DNA from: Tribonema minus
Taxonomy: Eukaryota; Sar; Xanthophyceae; Tribonematales; Tribonemataceae
Length of the DNA stretch: 64,000 nt
Assembly: GCA_017506865.1 (NCBI GenBank)
Contig: JAFCMP010000001.1
Span: forward strand, 1,488,001-1,552,000
Direction: 5' to 3'
Shown: positions 1-11,831 of the stretch, in pieces
Layout of the letters: each line of letters begins with the position of its first letter
Numbering within the stretch: position 1 is the first letter of the stretch
Notes under the pieces: model-generated
What the model was told of the DNA's origin: nothing
Databases searched by the model: none
The model's input: only the letters and a program-made list of their open reading frames with translations
Translations under genes and position numbers: made by a program

Positions 1-157
1 GCTACATAACGTTGCACCACATTGCAGGCTAGCAGGCGACTTACACGTCATCAAACGCCCATATCCATGATGCACGTGGCCACTGCGCATCTTGACATCA
101 AACGGGCTCGATGCCAACAGCTCAGCCAAGCTGGGCTCTGGCTATCGCCTCCCACCG

Positions 158-621
158 TTAATTGGTTAGGAAAATGTAGTACAGTTCGGGCGTCCCCATG
201 ATGTCAGCGATCAGCTCTTTGCCGGTAGTAACACAGAACTGCAAACTTGTCGCCATGGCCGACCAGGGGTCACGCGAAAAAATTGCACTATCCAGCATGT
301 CCATAACAGGCACCTGTGCAATCAGAGGAGGGTGGGCGGGGACACCAAGGTGACTACTGAAAGATGCTGGCCCTTCAAGATGAGCTGCATATGCAATGGT
401 GCGTCATGTGAAAAACAAGCCCCAACATCCTGAATTAGCTGTCCTGAACAAGTTTTCTGAGGCAGTAGTAGTATGAGGGAGTGGGGGAACATCACCAGCC
501 AGGCGTTTGATGCTTCAGCTGTTGCTTCAAGTTTACGTAAGGGATTAGGTCCGACCTTCGTCATGCAAAGTTTGTCAAACAGAGCCAGCAGCAGACCAGC
601 ATCATGTTTATGCCGCATCAC
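158..621 (-). CDS. 3' end of an unknown minus-strand gene, two candidate exons
   Basis: I do not recognise this gene. On the minus strand an open segment at about 621-322 gives 99 residues of ordinary composition. A second open segment follows an acceptor-like ACAG at about 318 and runs to a TAA at 158-160; it encodes about 51 residues beginning VPVMDMLDSAIFS and ending YYIFLTN. The two segments are in different frames, so a very short intron or a frameshift lies between them near 320-370. The composition is helix-like with no membrane segment. It lies just outside the left inverted arm, whose outer end begins at about 672, so its 5' part may have been displaced by that insertion. That is inference; the 5' part is not identified. 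Confidence 0.35.
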
Positions 622-1069
622 TTGAGCATCATGCCCGCTATACTTGGTACGCTAAATGTGCGCCTACACACGCTCTGTAACACGTTTCAATCCCGCATGT
701 GTGACGCCGCTGCGGATGAACTGCGCACTGATGAGCAAAATGGGACAGCCCACCTGCCTGCCTAGGCACCTAGGTAGCTCTCAACTTCCTGGTCTCCAAC
801 TACAGATCACGCAAGCAAGCTGCTCAAAGAAGGTCCAGCAACCCCATCAACTTCCTTGTCTCCAACTGCAGAACACGCAAGCAAGCTGCTCAAAGAAGGT
901 CCAGCAACCTCTTGCATTCAAGAGCATAGTGGGGCAGCCTGCCTGTCTGCCTAGGCGCCTAGGCAAGGCACCGAAGCATGCATGAATGCAAGAAGACACG
1001 CAATGCATGCTCGCAAATGGGAACACATGCATGCACCACATAAATGTATGGAAAAAATTCAAAGTAGGA

Positions 1070-3016
1070 TCAGAACTGTCTGTGCATTGACAACCTGTTG
1101 AGAACCACATTGTACCCAATCTCACGCGCGTGCGCTTGCACCTGAACAACGAGTTCATCAATGGATGCCTCAAGCTTGCTCAGAGTCTCTTCTGCCACCA
1201 GCATGAGCCGGCGCGCCTGTGCGCCTTTGAAAGCTGTCTGCTGGCTGTCAAGCCTCTGACACGCAGAGTGTAGCTGCTGCATGTCTCTAAGCAATTGCCG
1301 CAATGCCTTGACCCTTTCATCTCGTGCGTTCGCGCGGTCCAGGAGCCCCCACACCTCCTCTTGCACGCTGCGCTCCAAGGCTTCTACTTCCTTGCGCAAG
1401 GACTCAAATCGCTGTACCCAGCCGCTCTCTGCACTCACCAGCTCTTGCGACACCGAGCGGCGCCTAGCCACCACTGCCTCCTTCAGAATCTCCCGCTGCA
1501 GCTCGCTTCAAGAGCTACTCTCTGCTGCTATCGCCCGCTGCACCTCCGCCACCGTCCCCCGCAACTCCGCGTGCTGGCGCTCACACAGCTCACGGTGCTG
1601 CAAGTACGTTGCCTCCAAGCTTTGATGGCGGAGCTGCTGCTGCTCCACCCGCTGCTGCAGTCGCTGTGTGTCCTGCAGACTGCTGCAACCCCGTCAGCGT
1701 GGTGCAACTGCTGCAACGCACGCCATGCTTGTATCTCTGCACCTGGCGCGATGTTCACCAGACACTCCATGATGGCGTTGGCATCTGCAGACTGGTACGC
1801 TCCCGCAAGCCGCGCTACTGCCCGTTGGGAGAGCTGGGTCGCAAGCTTCTTGTTGAGGATGCTGATACCCTGGCTGAACGTGCCGGCGGATACGAAGAAG
1901 TCGGTGGCTAGAGGCCATAGCGTGCGCAGCCCACCAGATGACACCACCGCATAATCGCGCAGGCCGAAGTTGTGGATGGCGTTTTTGTCGACGAAGAGGG
2001 ATGGTGTGACATGCAACTCGAAGCACGGGACGTGCACAGTGCTCTGCACCTTGCGAGGTCGTTGAGGAACGAAGTTAAGGTGTCGAAGGTGGGCTTGTTG
2101 CAAGTCTTGACAAAGAGGACGATATCCGGCGCTTGTGGCTGCTGGCGCTCCTCCATGATGATCGCCGCCGCCGCGACGACGGTGGGCAGCGCCACGGCAA
2201 TGGCGCTTCGTAGGCGCTGGCACAAGCCCACTTCATTGCTGAACTCGCGCCAGAGGGGATTGTGGAGCGAGTCACGGTAGTTGCCAAGGTCGCTCAAATG
2301 ACACCATCCATCTTTGCAAAGTTTGACGGCTTCGGGTACAGAGTCGCCCGGGTACAGCACCTGGGAGAGGGGACAACACCAATTGCGGGTTGGGGAGAGG
2401 CTTGGGTCTTGGTCAACTGGCAGTGAGGACTCAGACCACGCGTAGCACATGATGGTGATCGCGATAACAACAGGCGCAGTGCCGCTTGCGCTTACCTCGC
2501 CTGTCGTGTCATTGAAATATTTCGCCCCCTGCGGACCGTCAACCATAAAGCGCCCAAAGAGTGTCGGAGAGATGGTGATTTTGATGACGTACCCCTCCCA
2601 CTGCACGAGCTGGTGCCTTTCCACATAGTCAAGCAGGGTGTCCTCCTCGATGACTGTAGCGAGAGAGAGCGTGGATGTAGAAAATGGTTCCACACAGGCG
2701 GTCACCGTGGTTGCTGGTGCAGAAACGGCTGGTAGGCTCGCAAAGATGGCGGATCTGGGATCTACTTTGCTGTGAATGGTGGGCGTCGAGATGGTGATGG
2801 GGGTAGTGCTGAGGGCTCCCTGCACATCGCGGGCGTGCTTCGCAAAGCTCAGCTGATTTTTCAGCTTCACAGAGACAACGCCAGTGCCGGATGCAACACC
2901 TGTTAGTGTGGTGTCGATGCGCTCAACGCCTGCAGCACTAGCCTTTGAGCCTCTGCCGAGTCGCCATTGGCGTCATACTGCAGCCTATAAGCCGTGCCCC
3001 TGACCCTACTGTCCAT
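1070..3016 (-). pseudogene. Coiled-coil protein family, copy A (broken)
   Basis: This is one of three related genes in the window (others at 13190-15043 and 38661-40596); the family is unknown to me. The order is a conserved start (MDSRVRG, ATG at 3016), an N-terminal globular part with motifs LKNQLSFAKHA and VERHQLVQWEGY, a GT-AG intron after TTGEV, a second globular part (IVLFVKT, FDTLTSFL, LATDFF), then a long Q/E/R-rich coiled coil ending AREIGYN. Copy A keeps an ATG where the other two have ACG. It is broken by a small frameshift near 2930, a one-base deletion near 2065, a deletion of about 40 bases near 1690 and a TGA near 1505. Its 5' end abuts a palindromic hairpin repeat. The intron shows a eukaryotic gene. 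Confidence 0.75.
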
Positions 3017-3021
3017 ACTGC

Positions 3022-5225
3022 ATGCCTGCCTGCCTGCCTAGGCGCCTAGGCAGTTGAAAACTGGCCAAGCTCGATTTATTCTCAGTAGGCGCGAACCGGC
3101 CCGCCTAAAGTAGGTTCAAGACAACAGAATGTAAACCAGTGCCTAGGCGCCTAGGCAGGCAGGCAGGCAGGCACGAATTGCGTACAAGCTGTACTCTCTT
3201 GTGAATTGCCGTTCATACGCAAGCAGCAAACTCTTGCATCAACATACAAAGAGGCACAGCTTACCTACGCCTGGGCGCCTAGGCAGGCAGGCTGGCAGGC
3301 AGGCAGGCAGCCAACGGAGCCTACTGCAGGCGGTTATATCGACAAGTCTGTGTACCGCAGCAGCGTTTGCACACATGAGCAGCTGGTGCAAGAGAGGAGG
3401 CGACGGCAGCAGCCAGCGACGGAGGAGCTGGAGCTGCTTGTGGTTTTAAAGGGGAGCTCTTTGACACAGGCAGCGGCAGCAGCAGCACTGAGGCGGGCAA
3501 CGTAGGGCGGTGAGATGGCTTCCCTTGCTTGCCTGCCAACATTGCCGTACACAGGCAAGCAAGCTGCTGAAAAACGCGCAGCAATCGCATATATCACAGA
3601 GGAAGTTGGGACAGCTTGCCTGCCTGCCTAGGCTGTAGGTAGCTGCTGAAACTGCTTGCCTCCCATGTGGGCCGTAATACTGTCATTGGCAATTGTACGG
3701 CTGCTACAATTGCTTGCCTCCCATTACAAATTTACACAGGCCAACAAGCTGCTCAAGGAGGTTCAGCAATCATTTGCAGCGGACAGCAAAGTGGGCGACT
3801 TGCTTGCCTGCACACTTGCCAACGTTGCTTGCCTTTCAATACGGCTGGTGATGCGGTCAAAGGTGATTAGGCTGCTGCTCTATGTGCTTGCTCCCAATAT
3901 ATGGTCAAAAACAGGCTTCAAGCTGTCCAGCAGCTGCTTTGCGGGACAGCCTGCCTGGCTGCCGGACTAGGCGCCCATCCACGAATCTTCGGGCCCAGTC
4001 ACCACAGAGCAGAAGCGGAAAGGCCAGGATAAGACGCTTTTCTGATTTTTGAATTTGTGATTATGAAAAACTCTTGAGATTCAACTTTTAGGATGTGTGA
4101 GATTCAGAAAAATTCAGAACGCAACACTTGCGAGTGCAAGCAGGAGTGTACGCTCTGATACGATGTTGATTGCTGGAGAGAGCCTGCCTGCCTGCCTACG
4201 TAGGCACCTGGGCAGCTGCTGTACTTGCTTTCCTCAAGACACTAGGCAACTGCGCAGCTGTTCCACTTGCTGGCCTCCTACTAGTATTACAGACTCACAC
4301 AGGTGAGCAAGCTGCTCAAGAAGGTTCAGCAACCACATGCATTGAAGAGCACAGAGGGGCAGCTTGCCTGGCTGCCTGCCTAGGTGCCTAGGCAGCTGCT
4401 GAAGTTGCTTGCCTTCCGTACTGCCGGCAATACGGATGCAGGTTACTAACCGGTTGCTCAACTCGCTTGCCTTGTAGTACTGTTAAACACAGGCGGCAAC
4501 AGGTTAGCAGCCACTTACAGCTTGACAGCGTGCCTGCCTGCCTACCTGCCTAGGCGCCCATCCACGAATCTTCGGGCCCAGTTGCCAAAGAGCAAAAGCG
4601 AAAAGACCAGGGTACGACGCTCTTCTGATTTCTGCAATTTTCAAGAAATACCAAACCTCAACAGTGAAAATCATGATATGCCCATGCACGAATCTAAGCA
4701 CCAAAGTAGTTTCCATACAGCAAAAGCAAAAAGGCCAGGGTACGACGATCCTGATTTGTGTAATATGCAAGGAATATCTAATTTCAACTATGAAGTTCAT
4801 GACATGTCTATCCATGAATCACTATGACTGAGAGCCTGCCTGCCTACCTAGGTACCTAGGCAGCTGCTGCACTTGCTTGCCTCAAGACACTAGGCGACTG
4901 GGTAGCAGTCCCACTTGCTTGGCTTCTATTATTACGGACTTACACAGGCGGGCGAGCTGCTCAGGAGGTGTAGCAACACATACATTGAAGATCATAGAGG
5001 GGCAGCTTGCCTGCCTGCCTGCCTGCCTGCCTGCCTAGGTGCTTAGGCAGCTGTAGAAGTTGCTTGCCTTCTGTACGGCCGGTGATACGGATACAGGTCA
5101 CTAGCCAGCTGCTCAACTCGCTTGCCTTGTAGTACGGTCATACGCAGGCGGCAAGCTGCTCAAGAAGGTTCAGCAGCCACTTACAGCGTGACAGCACGCC
5201 TGCCTGCCTGCCTGCCTAGGCGCCC
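3022..5225. repeat. Hairpin module array (CCTAGGCGCCTAGG family), left arm
   Basis: Many short palindromes share the core CCTAGGCGCCTAGG, flanked by (GCCT)n on one side and (AGGC)n on the other. A 20-bp perfect palindrome lies at 3034-3053 and an 18-bp one at 3140-3157; decayed versions occur near 3270, 3620, 4190, 4370, 4540, 4840, 5010-5050 and 5200. They bound 100-250 bp modules that share other words, such as CTTGCTTGCCTCC and GAGCAAGCTGCTCAA, and alternate with the ~128-bp repeat. No protein gene is visible. The same array, inverted, fills 35.8-38.65 kb. Confidence 0.8.
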
Positions 5226-5579
5226 ATCCATGAATTCTTGGGCGCAGTTGCTATATAGCAAAGGCAAATATATATAGACCAGGGTACGACGCTCTTCTGA
5301 TTTCTGCAATTTTCAAGAAATATTAAACCTCATTTTTGAAGTTCATGACATGCCCATTGACGAATCTTTACGCCAAAATAGTCTCCAAACAGCAAAAGTA
5401 AAAAGCCAGGGCACGACACTCTCCTGATTTCTGTAATTTGGAAGGAGTATTTCAACCTCAGCTCTGAAGTTCATGACGAGTCCGTCCATGAATCTTTGGG
5501 CCTGGTCAGGGAATCTTTGCAACAGCGGTAATGCGTACCAGACCTAATACACAAGTTACCTCCAGCATATCATGTATGA

Positions 5580-5945
5580 AAGTCTCAGGGGCGTGCCCGA
5601 GTTGAACGTGGCTGAACGCTCTGCTTTCAAGTAGTATGCAGGCACATGTAGCTCACCAGCCATCACCTACAAGCTCACCGAAACATTTCAAACATGAGAG
5701 CCTCAGACGCATGCCCTGGTTGCAGGCTGCTGAACACTCTGCTTTCAAGTAGTATGCAGAGCGCATGTAGCACATGGATGCCATGTACAGGCCTGGATAA
5801 CATGGCAAATACGAGAGCCTCAGAGGCATGCCCTAATTGCAGGTGGCTGAACACTCCATTTTAAGTAGTATGCAGAGCGCATGCAGCACGCGGGTGCCAC
5901 GCACAGGCCTACCTACCATTTCTCATATGAGAGCCTCAGATTTTA
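5580..5945. repeat. Three tandem ~115-bp units, left arm
   Basis: Three consecutive units share GAGAGCCTCAGA, the ends of GCATGCCCT, and CTTTCAAGTAGTATGCAG, and differ at scattered positions. The inverted counterpart at about 35070-35440 also has three units, so the triplication predates the split of the two arms. No coding frame is conserved. Confidence 0.7.
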
Positions 5946-6500
5946 GTTGACGAAGATGGCTAGCGCTCTGCTGTCGAGTCGGTGCAGCACCTGTAGCGCA
6001 ATGATGCTTGCACCAAACGTCACGCAGAAGGCCGAGTGAGCTTTGTTTGCCAGTTGTCAAATGGCTCTGCAGTCAACCTCGCCATGGCGGCGCAAGCGAC
6101 GGGTACGCTCATCGTGCTGCTGCACTTCGAAAGAAGTATTGCAGCCTGCTGCTGCTGGTGGCTGTTGGTGGAGACGGCGCTGTTGGTTTGCCGCTGTGTG
6201 CGCAGCAGCATTTCAGCTTCAACTACATAGCAAGCGTTATTACAACCGCCCTGGTTTTATACTACCGATCTTGTTCTGCCCATACACCACAGGCGATAAC
6301 TTTCGCTCTCAGGGATGCCAGGAAGGCGGTAAGTGGCTGCACCATTCACTTTTGTGTGGTTTGCACGTGGGCTACCTTACACATATGCAGCTTTATGTGA
6401 TAACTATGAGTGTGCTATTTTCTTCATCTCCCCAGGCAACGCCCCTTCAACACAGATGAGATGTTGTGAAGGATTGGCCAAGTATATCTGACACTGCCTC
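5946..6500. other. Inner part of left arm, no clear gene
   Basis: A segment shared with the right arm (34560-35060) contains open frames of up to about 130 codons on both strands, with Cys- and Ala-rich translations. No frame is clearly favoured over the others between the two copies, so I cannot tell coding from non-coding. A short repeated phrase, GACACTGCCTCGTGCGAGAG, occurs twice at about 6490-6550. Confidence 0.4.
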
Positions 6501-6721
6501 GTGCGAGAGGAACGGTCAAGTATACATGACACTGCCTCGTGCGAGAGGAACATTTTTTGCGCATCACTGAACTTCAACTATGAAGGTTGTGTCATGCCCG
6601 TTGGCGAATCTTCATGCCATAATAGTATACACAGAGCAAAAGCAAAACGGGCAGGGTATGACGCTCTCCTGATTTTTGCGATTTACGAGAAATGTTTAAC
6701 TTCAACCTGCAAGTTCATGAC

Positions 6722-7744
6722 TAGGGTTGCACAACGGCGTATCAGCTTTTTGTGATATGCCGTATAATACGTATATTATGGCGTAATGTATTACTATGCC
6801 GTATCAGACGTATCTTGAATCTGCGCATCATGACCCTACTAAGTGAATTTTTTTCAAACTTCAACATACGTGTAGCTAATTTTGAGTACAATGCATTCAA
6901 GCATTCAGCAGACATGTTTCTCAGCATTTGAGCGTGAGTTAATAATATGCAGCGCACGCTGCAAGGCACCATACTGCTAAATAACGATCTCATCAGGCAG
7001 CCATAGATCATCGCATCACTTCTGTGTAGACACCTGTCATGATGTTATGCATGCAACATGGGCCACAGACATCAAGCAGCAACTTTCAGCATAAACCCGA
7101 TCTGGTGACCACAACTGTTGTAGTGTACATTAAAATGAAAGTCAGATGCGGATGCAAACTTAAGCTATGCTAACCCTACTCTCACCCCTCTGCCCCCCCC
7201 CCCCAGACCCCGCCGTTTCTTCTGCTGCAGACCATTGCACATATCATGACCTGCACTGCCTGCTATCCTGTGCTTGCCTCACTCCTCCCCCGAGTCTACT
7301 TCAACAGCTTCAACTGCAGCAATAGCTCAACACAATCTCATCCTCATCCACCTGGCTGCTGCAACCCCCCTCATCACCATCATCCCCCATGGTAGTGATG
7401 AGCTTCTCCACGCGCTCCAGTGCTATTCTATTGCGCGCCTTAGGAATGAGCCGTCCCCACTTTGACCAGTTGCGCTCAGTTGCACAACTGGTCACGTGGA
7501 ACGAAAGCAGCTTGCACGCCACCTGCGAGAGAAGGGGGAAAGTGTCGCTGCCGCTGTTGTCCCACCAGGCGCGCCGCATCTGGCCGCTGGCGATTAAGAT
7601 TTTGCCATCTGCGCCCGCCGTGCGCTTCGTAAGGGTTGGCAGCGCACGTGCCAGGTGGATGACACATCTCAAATTGTGCTCCAACCTCTGCAGAAATTTG
7701 ATTGTGACTGGCGGCGTTTTGTTTGAAAGAGACCAATACTGCAA
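6722..7744 (-). mobile_element. hAT transposon remnant with transposase C-terminus
   Basis: The minus-strand ORF 7744-7310 (144 aa) ends in the hAT-family dimerisation region. Residues ~59-120 run RAWWDNSG, then PLLSQVACKLLS, then SCATERNWSKWG, then KARNRIALERVEKL, matching the family's WW, PLL/A, S-ER-S and K-RN-L/E pattern. hAT transposases move DNA by cut and paste, and this domain mediates dimer formation. The N-terminal zinc finger and the catalytic core are not found upstream, so this is a fragment. Homology between the two long arms stops exactly at ~6721, where TAGGGTTGCACAACGGCG begins. That resembles a hAT terminal repeat, so the element probably inserted into the left arm. I found no matching opposite end. 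Confidence 0.7.
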
Positions 7745-9073
7745 ATGCAGAGCAGGGCTGGCGCCGAACCCACACAGAGTGCATCACACACACTCATTGC
7801 ATTCAGGCCAAGGCTCTTTCAGCTCCCACTTGCAAACTTCTACGCGTCCTATGCGGAGAGCAAGTACGGTGCAAACTGCAACAGGCATTGTTATAAAAAA
7901 CAGCACGATGGTGCTTCCAGCTGCTGGCCTTGCTGGCAGCGCCATCAATGTTCAGCCTGCTGGAGGTGCTGCACAGCAGAGGGCATGAGGATGTGGCATG
8001 TGTACTGCACACCTGGGAAAATGGGACAGGCCAAGTAAATACTCATCAATGATTATGCCAGTTTCGTGAAAAAGTCTCACTGCACATTGGCGGCCAAAAC
8101 GAAGCACCTGTCAAACACATACAGGCCATGATGGCACTCAGCACCGCAACATAAGCACAATCCCTGCTTGATGCCATGATGGCACTGACGCCAGCATGTG
8201 GTGCGCCGTTTTCACGCAGCCAACACAGGCTGCAGATGACATGTGGCACTATGGTTGAAGCTTAGGGCCAGTATGCCGGTCACGGCCGAAGGCCGCATCC
8301 ATCTTGTGTGGCGGTGCATGTCTACACACGGGTAGTTCATAGGTCAGGGCTGCCAGCTGGAATCAGGGTTAACTGTCAAGCGGGACATAAAGAGCAGCAG
8401 CAGAGCTGCTTTCTGCTGCTGCTGCTGCGCTGTTTTTACGGAACATTCCTTGTCGCACAGGTCGGCCAGGGCCGCTGGTTCCTCTCACAATAATGGATGC
8501 CTCTCTTCTGCGCACTGCAAGTATTGTTGAGTCCGCATTCAAGCTTGGCGCATGGTGACAGTTGTAGCAGGGGCAGCAGAAGCACATGCACGCAGAGGTG
8601 CTAGTGAGTGTCATTGTCAATATGGATCAACTGCTGCTACAAGAGCTGCCAGGGTATGGTTGTGTGTCATGAATGTGTTGTAACAATGGCACCTGCTGGT
8701 GGCTAAGGTTATCAATAACTATTTAGCTTGGCTCAAGGCGGCAGCTGTACAGTGGCAGCGACTATAGAGCAGCGATGGCACTAATACTGGGGCCCCTGCT
8801 GCCACCCAGGAACTGTCACTGGGCTGATCATGTTATGAGGCAGCAGCCAGAACGATGGTATAATACGGCCTGTGTTTGTTTTGGTGCATTCTATCTCAAT
8901 GCTAGCGTTAGTAGAGAGGCGTCCCTGTTGATCGCGATGCGCAGATGGCAGCGGTAGATGGCAGCGGTGTGGCGTAGGCACTCACAGATGCACCAGCCTT
9001 GGCATAATGGTGGTGCTGGTGCTATGTTGATGTTGACAAACCACGTTTTGCCATTGCAGTTAGAGGAGCGACC

Positions 9074-9218
9074 AAGCGTGCTTGGACTTCATCAAATCTG
9101 TGACGGAGCCTTCATCTGTTGCCGTGTCCACCCGGACGGCTATAGTGACGTTGGCAAGATCCATGGTCCGACGATACACGTACAAGCACCAAATAGTTGA
9201 TGAAGTCCAAGCACGCTT
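9074..9218. repeat. Perfect 22-bp inverted repeat, 101-bp loop
   Basis: The 22 bases at 9074-9095 (AAGCGTGCTTGGACTTCATC plus AA) recur as an exact reverse complement at 9197-9218. The pair lies at the start of the degraded gene at 9082-10060 and would form a hairpin with a loop of about 100 bases. It could be the ends of a very small insert, a gene-conversion scar or a regulatory hairpin. Confidence 0.85.
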
Positions 9219-10060
9219 CGACCTCTTTCACCAGGTTAACCACAGAGATTCCCAAGATAGCCGTTCAACGTGGTCTTATCTGAATCGATGGAAAGGCAAA
9301 CTCACCCCTGTGCGGACGCAAAGACCCTCGTCCAGATTGTGTGGTCGCTGGCCGGGAAGGCCGCGCGCGAGTTGCGTCGTACCAGTGCCAAGACGGCGTG
9401 CCATGTGCTTGGGGGTGACCTGCGCCTGGTGGACGAAATTCAGGTGCGACATCATGCACTTCAGGGATCTGAGGACGGGCAGGCCGCCCAGGTGTTCATG
9501 CTTGCGGACTCAGACAACAGTAGTGCCGAGTTTGTGGTTACCATAACGAAATGCATGAAGAGCTCGCCGCCGGATGAGCTGCAGTTGGCGACCGCAGAGC
9601 AGAAGGCAGCCTTTTTTCAAGGACGGATGGTAGAGCGTGCTGCTGAGTGTATTGCTGATCACAGAATAGCCGGTTTGAGAATGCGTGGTACTTCATGAGT
9701 AAAATGAGTAGACAGGGCACCCTCGACCTGGTGTTGCGCATGTCAATGATTGACCCTCTGAAAGACATTGTCCCTCAAGACGCTACATCGACAGCGCTGG
9801 TTGCCGCAGCCATGACAGAGGCGCCTCCTGCTGAAGACTACCAGACAGTCGCCGTTTGGCTGCTTCAGAACAAGCCTAATCCTGAATACCAGAAGACATC
9901 CTTCACCAGTAAGATGGGCATGGCGGTTTCAAATGATTTTCATGTCAAACACGGCCATGCGAACACGCACAAGACGTCAAAACATGTGAATTGCGAACTG
10001 AGGCCAGTCATGATGTACGATGTGTGCGGGGACGGCGATATCCTGGAGAAGGTGTTTGAG
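9082..10060 (+). pseudogene. Degraded or spliced gene, possible viral-type DNA-binding protein
   Basis: Three plus-strand segments in three frames look like pieces of one protein: ~9082-9250 (starts MDFIKSVTEP), 9270-9695, and ~9665-10060 (WYFMSKMSRQGTL onward). The middle piece has AGKAARELRRTSA followed by VLGGDLRLVDEI. From memory this resembles segments in MSV199/BRO-like DNA-binding proteins of large algal viruses and their relatives, but the match is unchecked and weak. An acceptor-like CACAG before AATAGCC (~9665) would permit an intron; otherwise these are frameshifts. The 22-bp inverted repeat overlaps its start. Its role is unknown. Confidence 0.35.
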
Positions 10061-10099
10061 AAGCTAACAGCTGGAGTTGCGTGTGAGCATCTGAACCAT

Positions 10100-10900
10100 C
10101 ATGCAAGTTATGTTCAACTTCAAGTGTGCCATCCTCGAACCTTTGGTCATGCATACTTACTTTAGCGCAAACGCCAAAACGTGGGTGCGACGCTCTCCTG
10201 TACTGCAAGCCCCAATTATTTGCACCTTCAGGTCTCAATTTCACTTCAACTCTGCCATCCTCGCACTTTTCTTGAGAAACACTTTATTCTGAAAAATATG
10301 AGCCTCGAAGACACAGCTGTCTGTCCAGCTGCTGTGCAACATGCTAACCGCATGCAGCCCTGCGCGAGGTCCAGCGTCGCCTCGTGTCTGTCTTACATCT
10401 GAGCTATCTGGTTGAAGGTCTGGTCGAAGGTCTGGAGAGCCTGGTTGAATGTTGACATGGAAGTTGAGGAGTTGCCGATGCAGATGCTCAGATGTTGTGT
10501 AAGGCGTGAGAACATATTGGCCCTCTGCACCAGTCAAAGTCCTGACGCTCTCATATTTCAGAGTGATTTGAGCTACCGCAATCCAGCTCAACGGTGCCGG
10601 TATGGAGGGTGAGAGCGCGTTATCTTCATGAGGGTGTGTACAGGTGTTCGCGCCCAAAGCAGTGGGTCAAGCCGTCACCTGCTGTTGCAACTGAATATAA
10701 TTGACTTTTACACAAACCAGGAGAGCGTGCACCCCTGCCTTTTGCTTTAGCGCTATTAAAACCATTTCCCAGCTAGGATTCGAGAATGGCAGAGTTGAAG
10801 TTGAACATAATTGGGGCTTGAAGTAGAATGTAAGAGGCTTTACTGAAATCAGGAGAGCGTTGTGTACCTGCCACTTTGCGGTTGCGCTATAGATTTCATA
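10100..10900. repeat. Decayed units of the ~128-bp repeat, otherwise empty
   Basis: Fragments of the ~128-bp repeat are seen in one orientation at ~10100-10270 (GCGACGCTCTCCTG core) and in the other at ~10780-10900 (CAGGAGAGCG core), with a gene-less stretch between. No convincing ORF is present. Confidence 0.5.
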
Positions 10901-10952
10901 TCAGATGTCATTTTCTGGGGAAGCCACATTTGAACTTGGCATGTTACGCCAC

Positions 10953-11712
10953 TCACCGTTGCATGGGCCAGTCTCGGTGCGGGCCTTGCGCTGTCGCGAG
11001 CTCCGCAATTGTCTTCTTTGAGAGGAGGAGCGCAGGGTGAGACACTTCCCTGTCACTCAGCCTCATGAGGGTTTCGTTGATGAGGGGGATGAACTCGTTC
11101 ATCACCAGTTTCTTTGACTGCTGCAAGGGGAGAACGGGCTCCCACATCAGGCAGCTTCACCTGCCACATTGTGCCCGGCACCGAGTTGAAGATGTTCTCC
11201 CACGGGTGAGCAGCCGTGTTAATACTGGAAGGCATAGCGTCCAGCAGCCTTTCTGTAAGGGCTGTGAATGTTTCACTGCCGGGAACGAAGCAGTAGCAAT
11301 CGGTGGCGAGAGCCCTGGTGGTCGTGTCTTCAAGTCGAGCCAGGCAACCCGCGCCGCTGCAGCATAGCTGGCACCCAGTGCAGCTTGTCCTATGCTGTGC
11401 ATATTGGCATTGATGTCCGCCTGGTGCATCGCACGCAGGGTTGCTGCCAGCCGCTTCGCCACCTTCTTATTCTTGCTCTGGAGCCTCAACCTCTCCAACT
11501 TCTCCTGCCGATGCGCTAAGTACCACCGCTGATACCTCAGATTTGCAGTGGCCTTAGGGGCGGCGCCCTACTGCTGCTGCTGCGCCTCATGCTGCTGCGT
11601 CTCCTCTTGTTGCTGCTGCTGCTGCCGCTGCGCCTCCTCCTGCTGCTGCTGCGATGTCTCCTCCTGTTGCTGCTGCTGAAATTGATGTTGCTGGTGGTGC
11701 AACAGGAGCAGC
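10953..11712 (-). pseudogene. Poly-Q protein remnant, unknown family
   Basis: The minus strand from ~11712 reads a glutamine-rich tract coded by CAG-type codons (blocks of 4-7 Q with EE, H and R), then a basic helical stretch (RYQRWYLAHRQEKLERLRL, KKVAKRLAATLRA), then DINANMHSIGQAALGASYAAAARVA. The frame is lost near 11240 and picked up as SINTAAHPWENIFNSVPG; it is lost again near 11150 and continues as NEFIPLINETLMRLSDREVSH to ~10953. At least two frameshifts, or unrecognised introns, break it. I do not recognise the family. The (CTG)n tract at 11567-11700 on the plus strand is the poly-Q code. Confidence 0.45.
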
Positions 11713-11831
11713 TGATACTAGTACTGCATCTTCGCTGGGTGCCATGGCAGGAAGTCATTTCGGCGCTGCGGTGGCTGCTGCATGTGAGGATTGTCCATGG
11801 TGCTTGTACTGTAAGGCCTATCTACTTCCGC

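Larger units (their letters stand above)
672..6721. repeat. Left long inverted arm (6.05 kb)
   Basis: This stretch recurs in reverse complement at 34289-40936. The match was followed by eye at the outer end (CTCTGTAACA at ~672 against TGTTACAGAG ending ~40936), in the middle (3221-3265 against 38390-38430; 5990-6030 against 34990-35020) and at the inner end (GTTCATGAC at ~6713-6721 against ~34289). Short samples differ at roughly 10-20% of positions, so the copies are old. Contents from the outside in: coiled-coil pseudogene copy A, hairpin modules around CCTAGGCGCCTAGG, isolated units of the ~128-bp repeat (4560-4810, 5220-5500), three ~115-bp tandem units (5580-5945), and a 6.0-6.5 kb stretch without a clear gene. 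No target-site duplication is evident. Confidence 0.85.
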
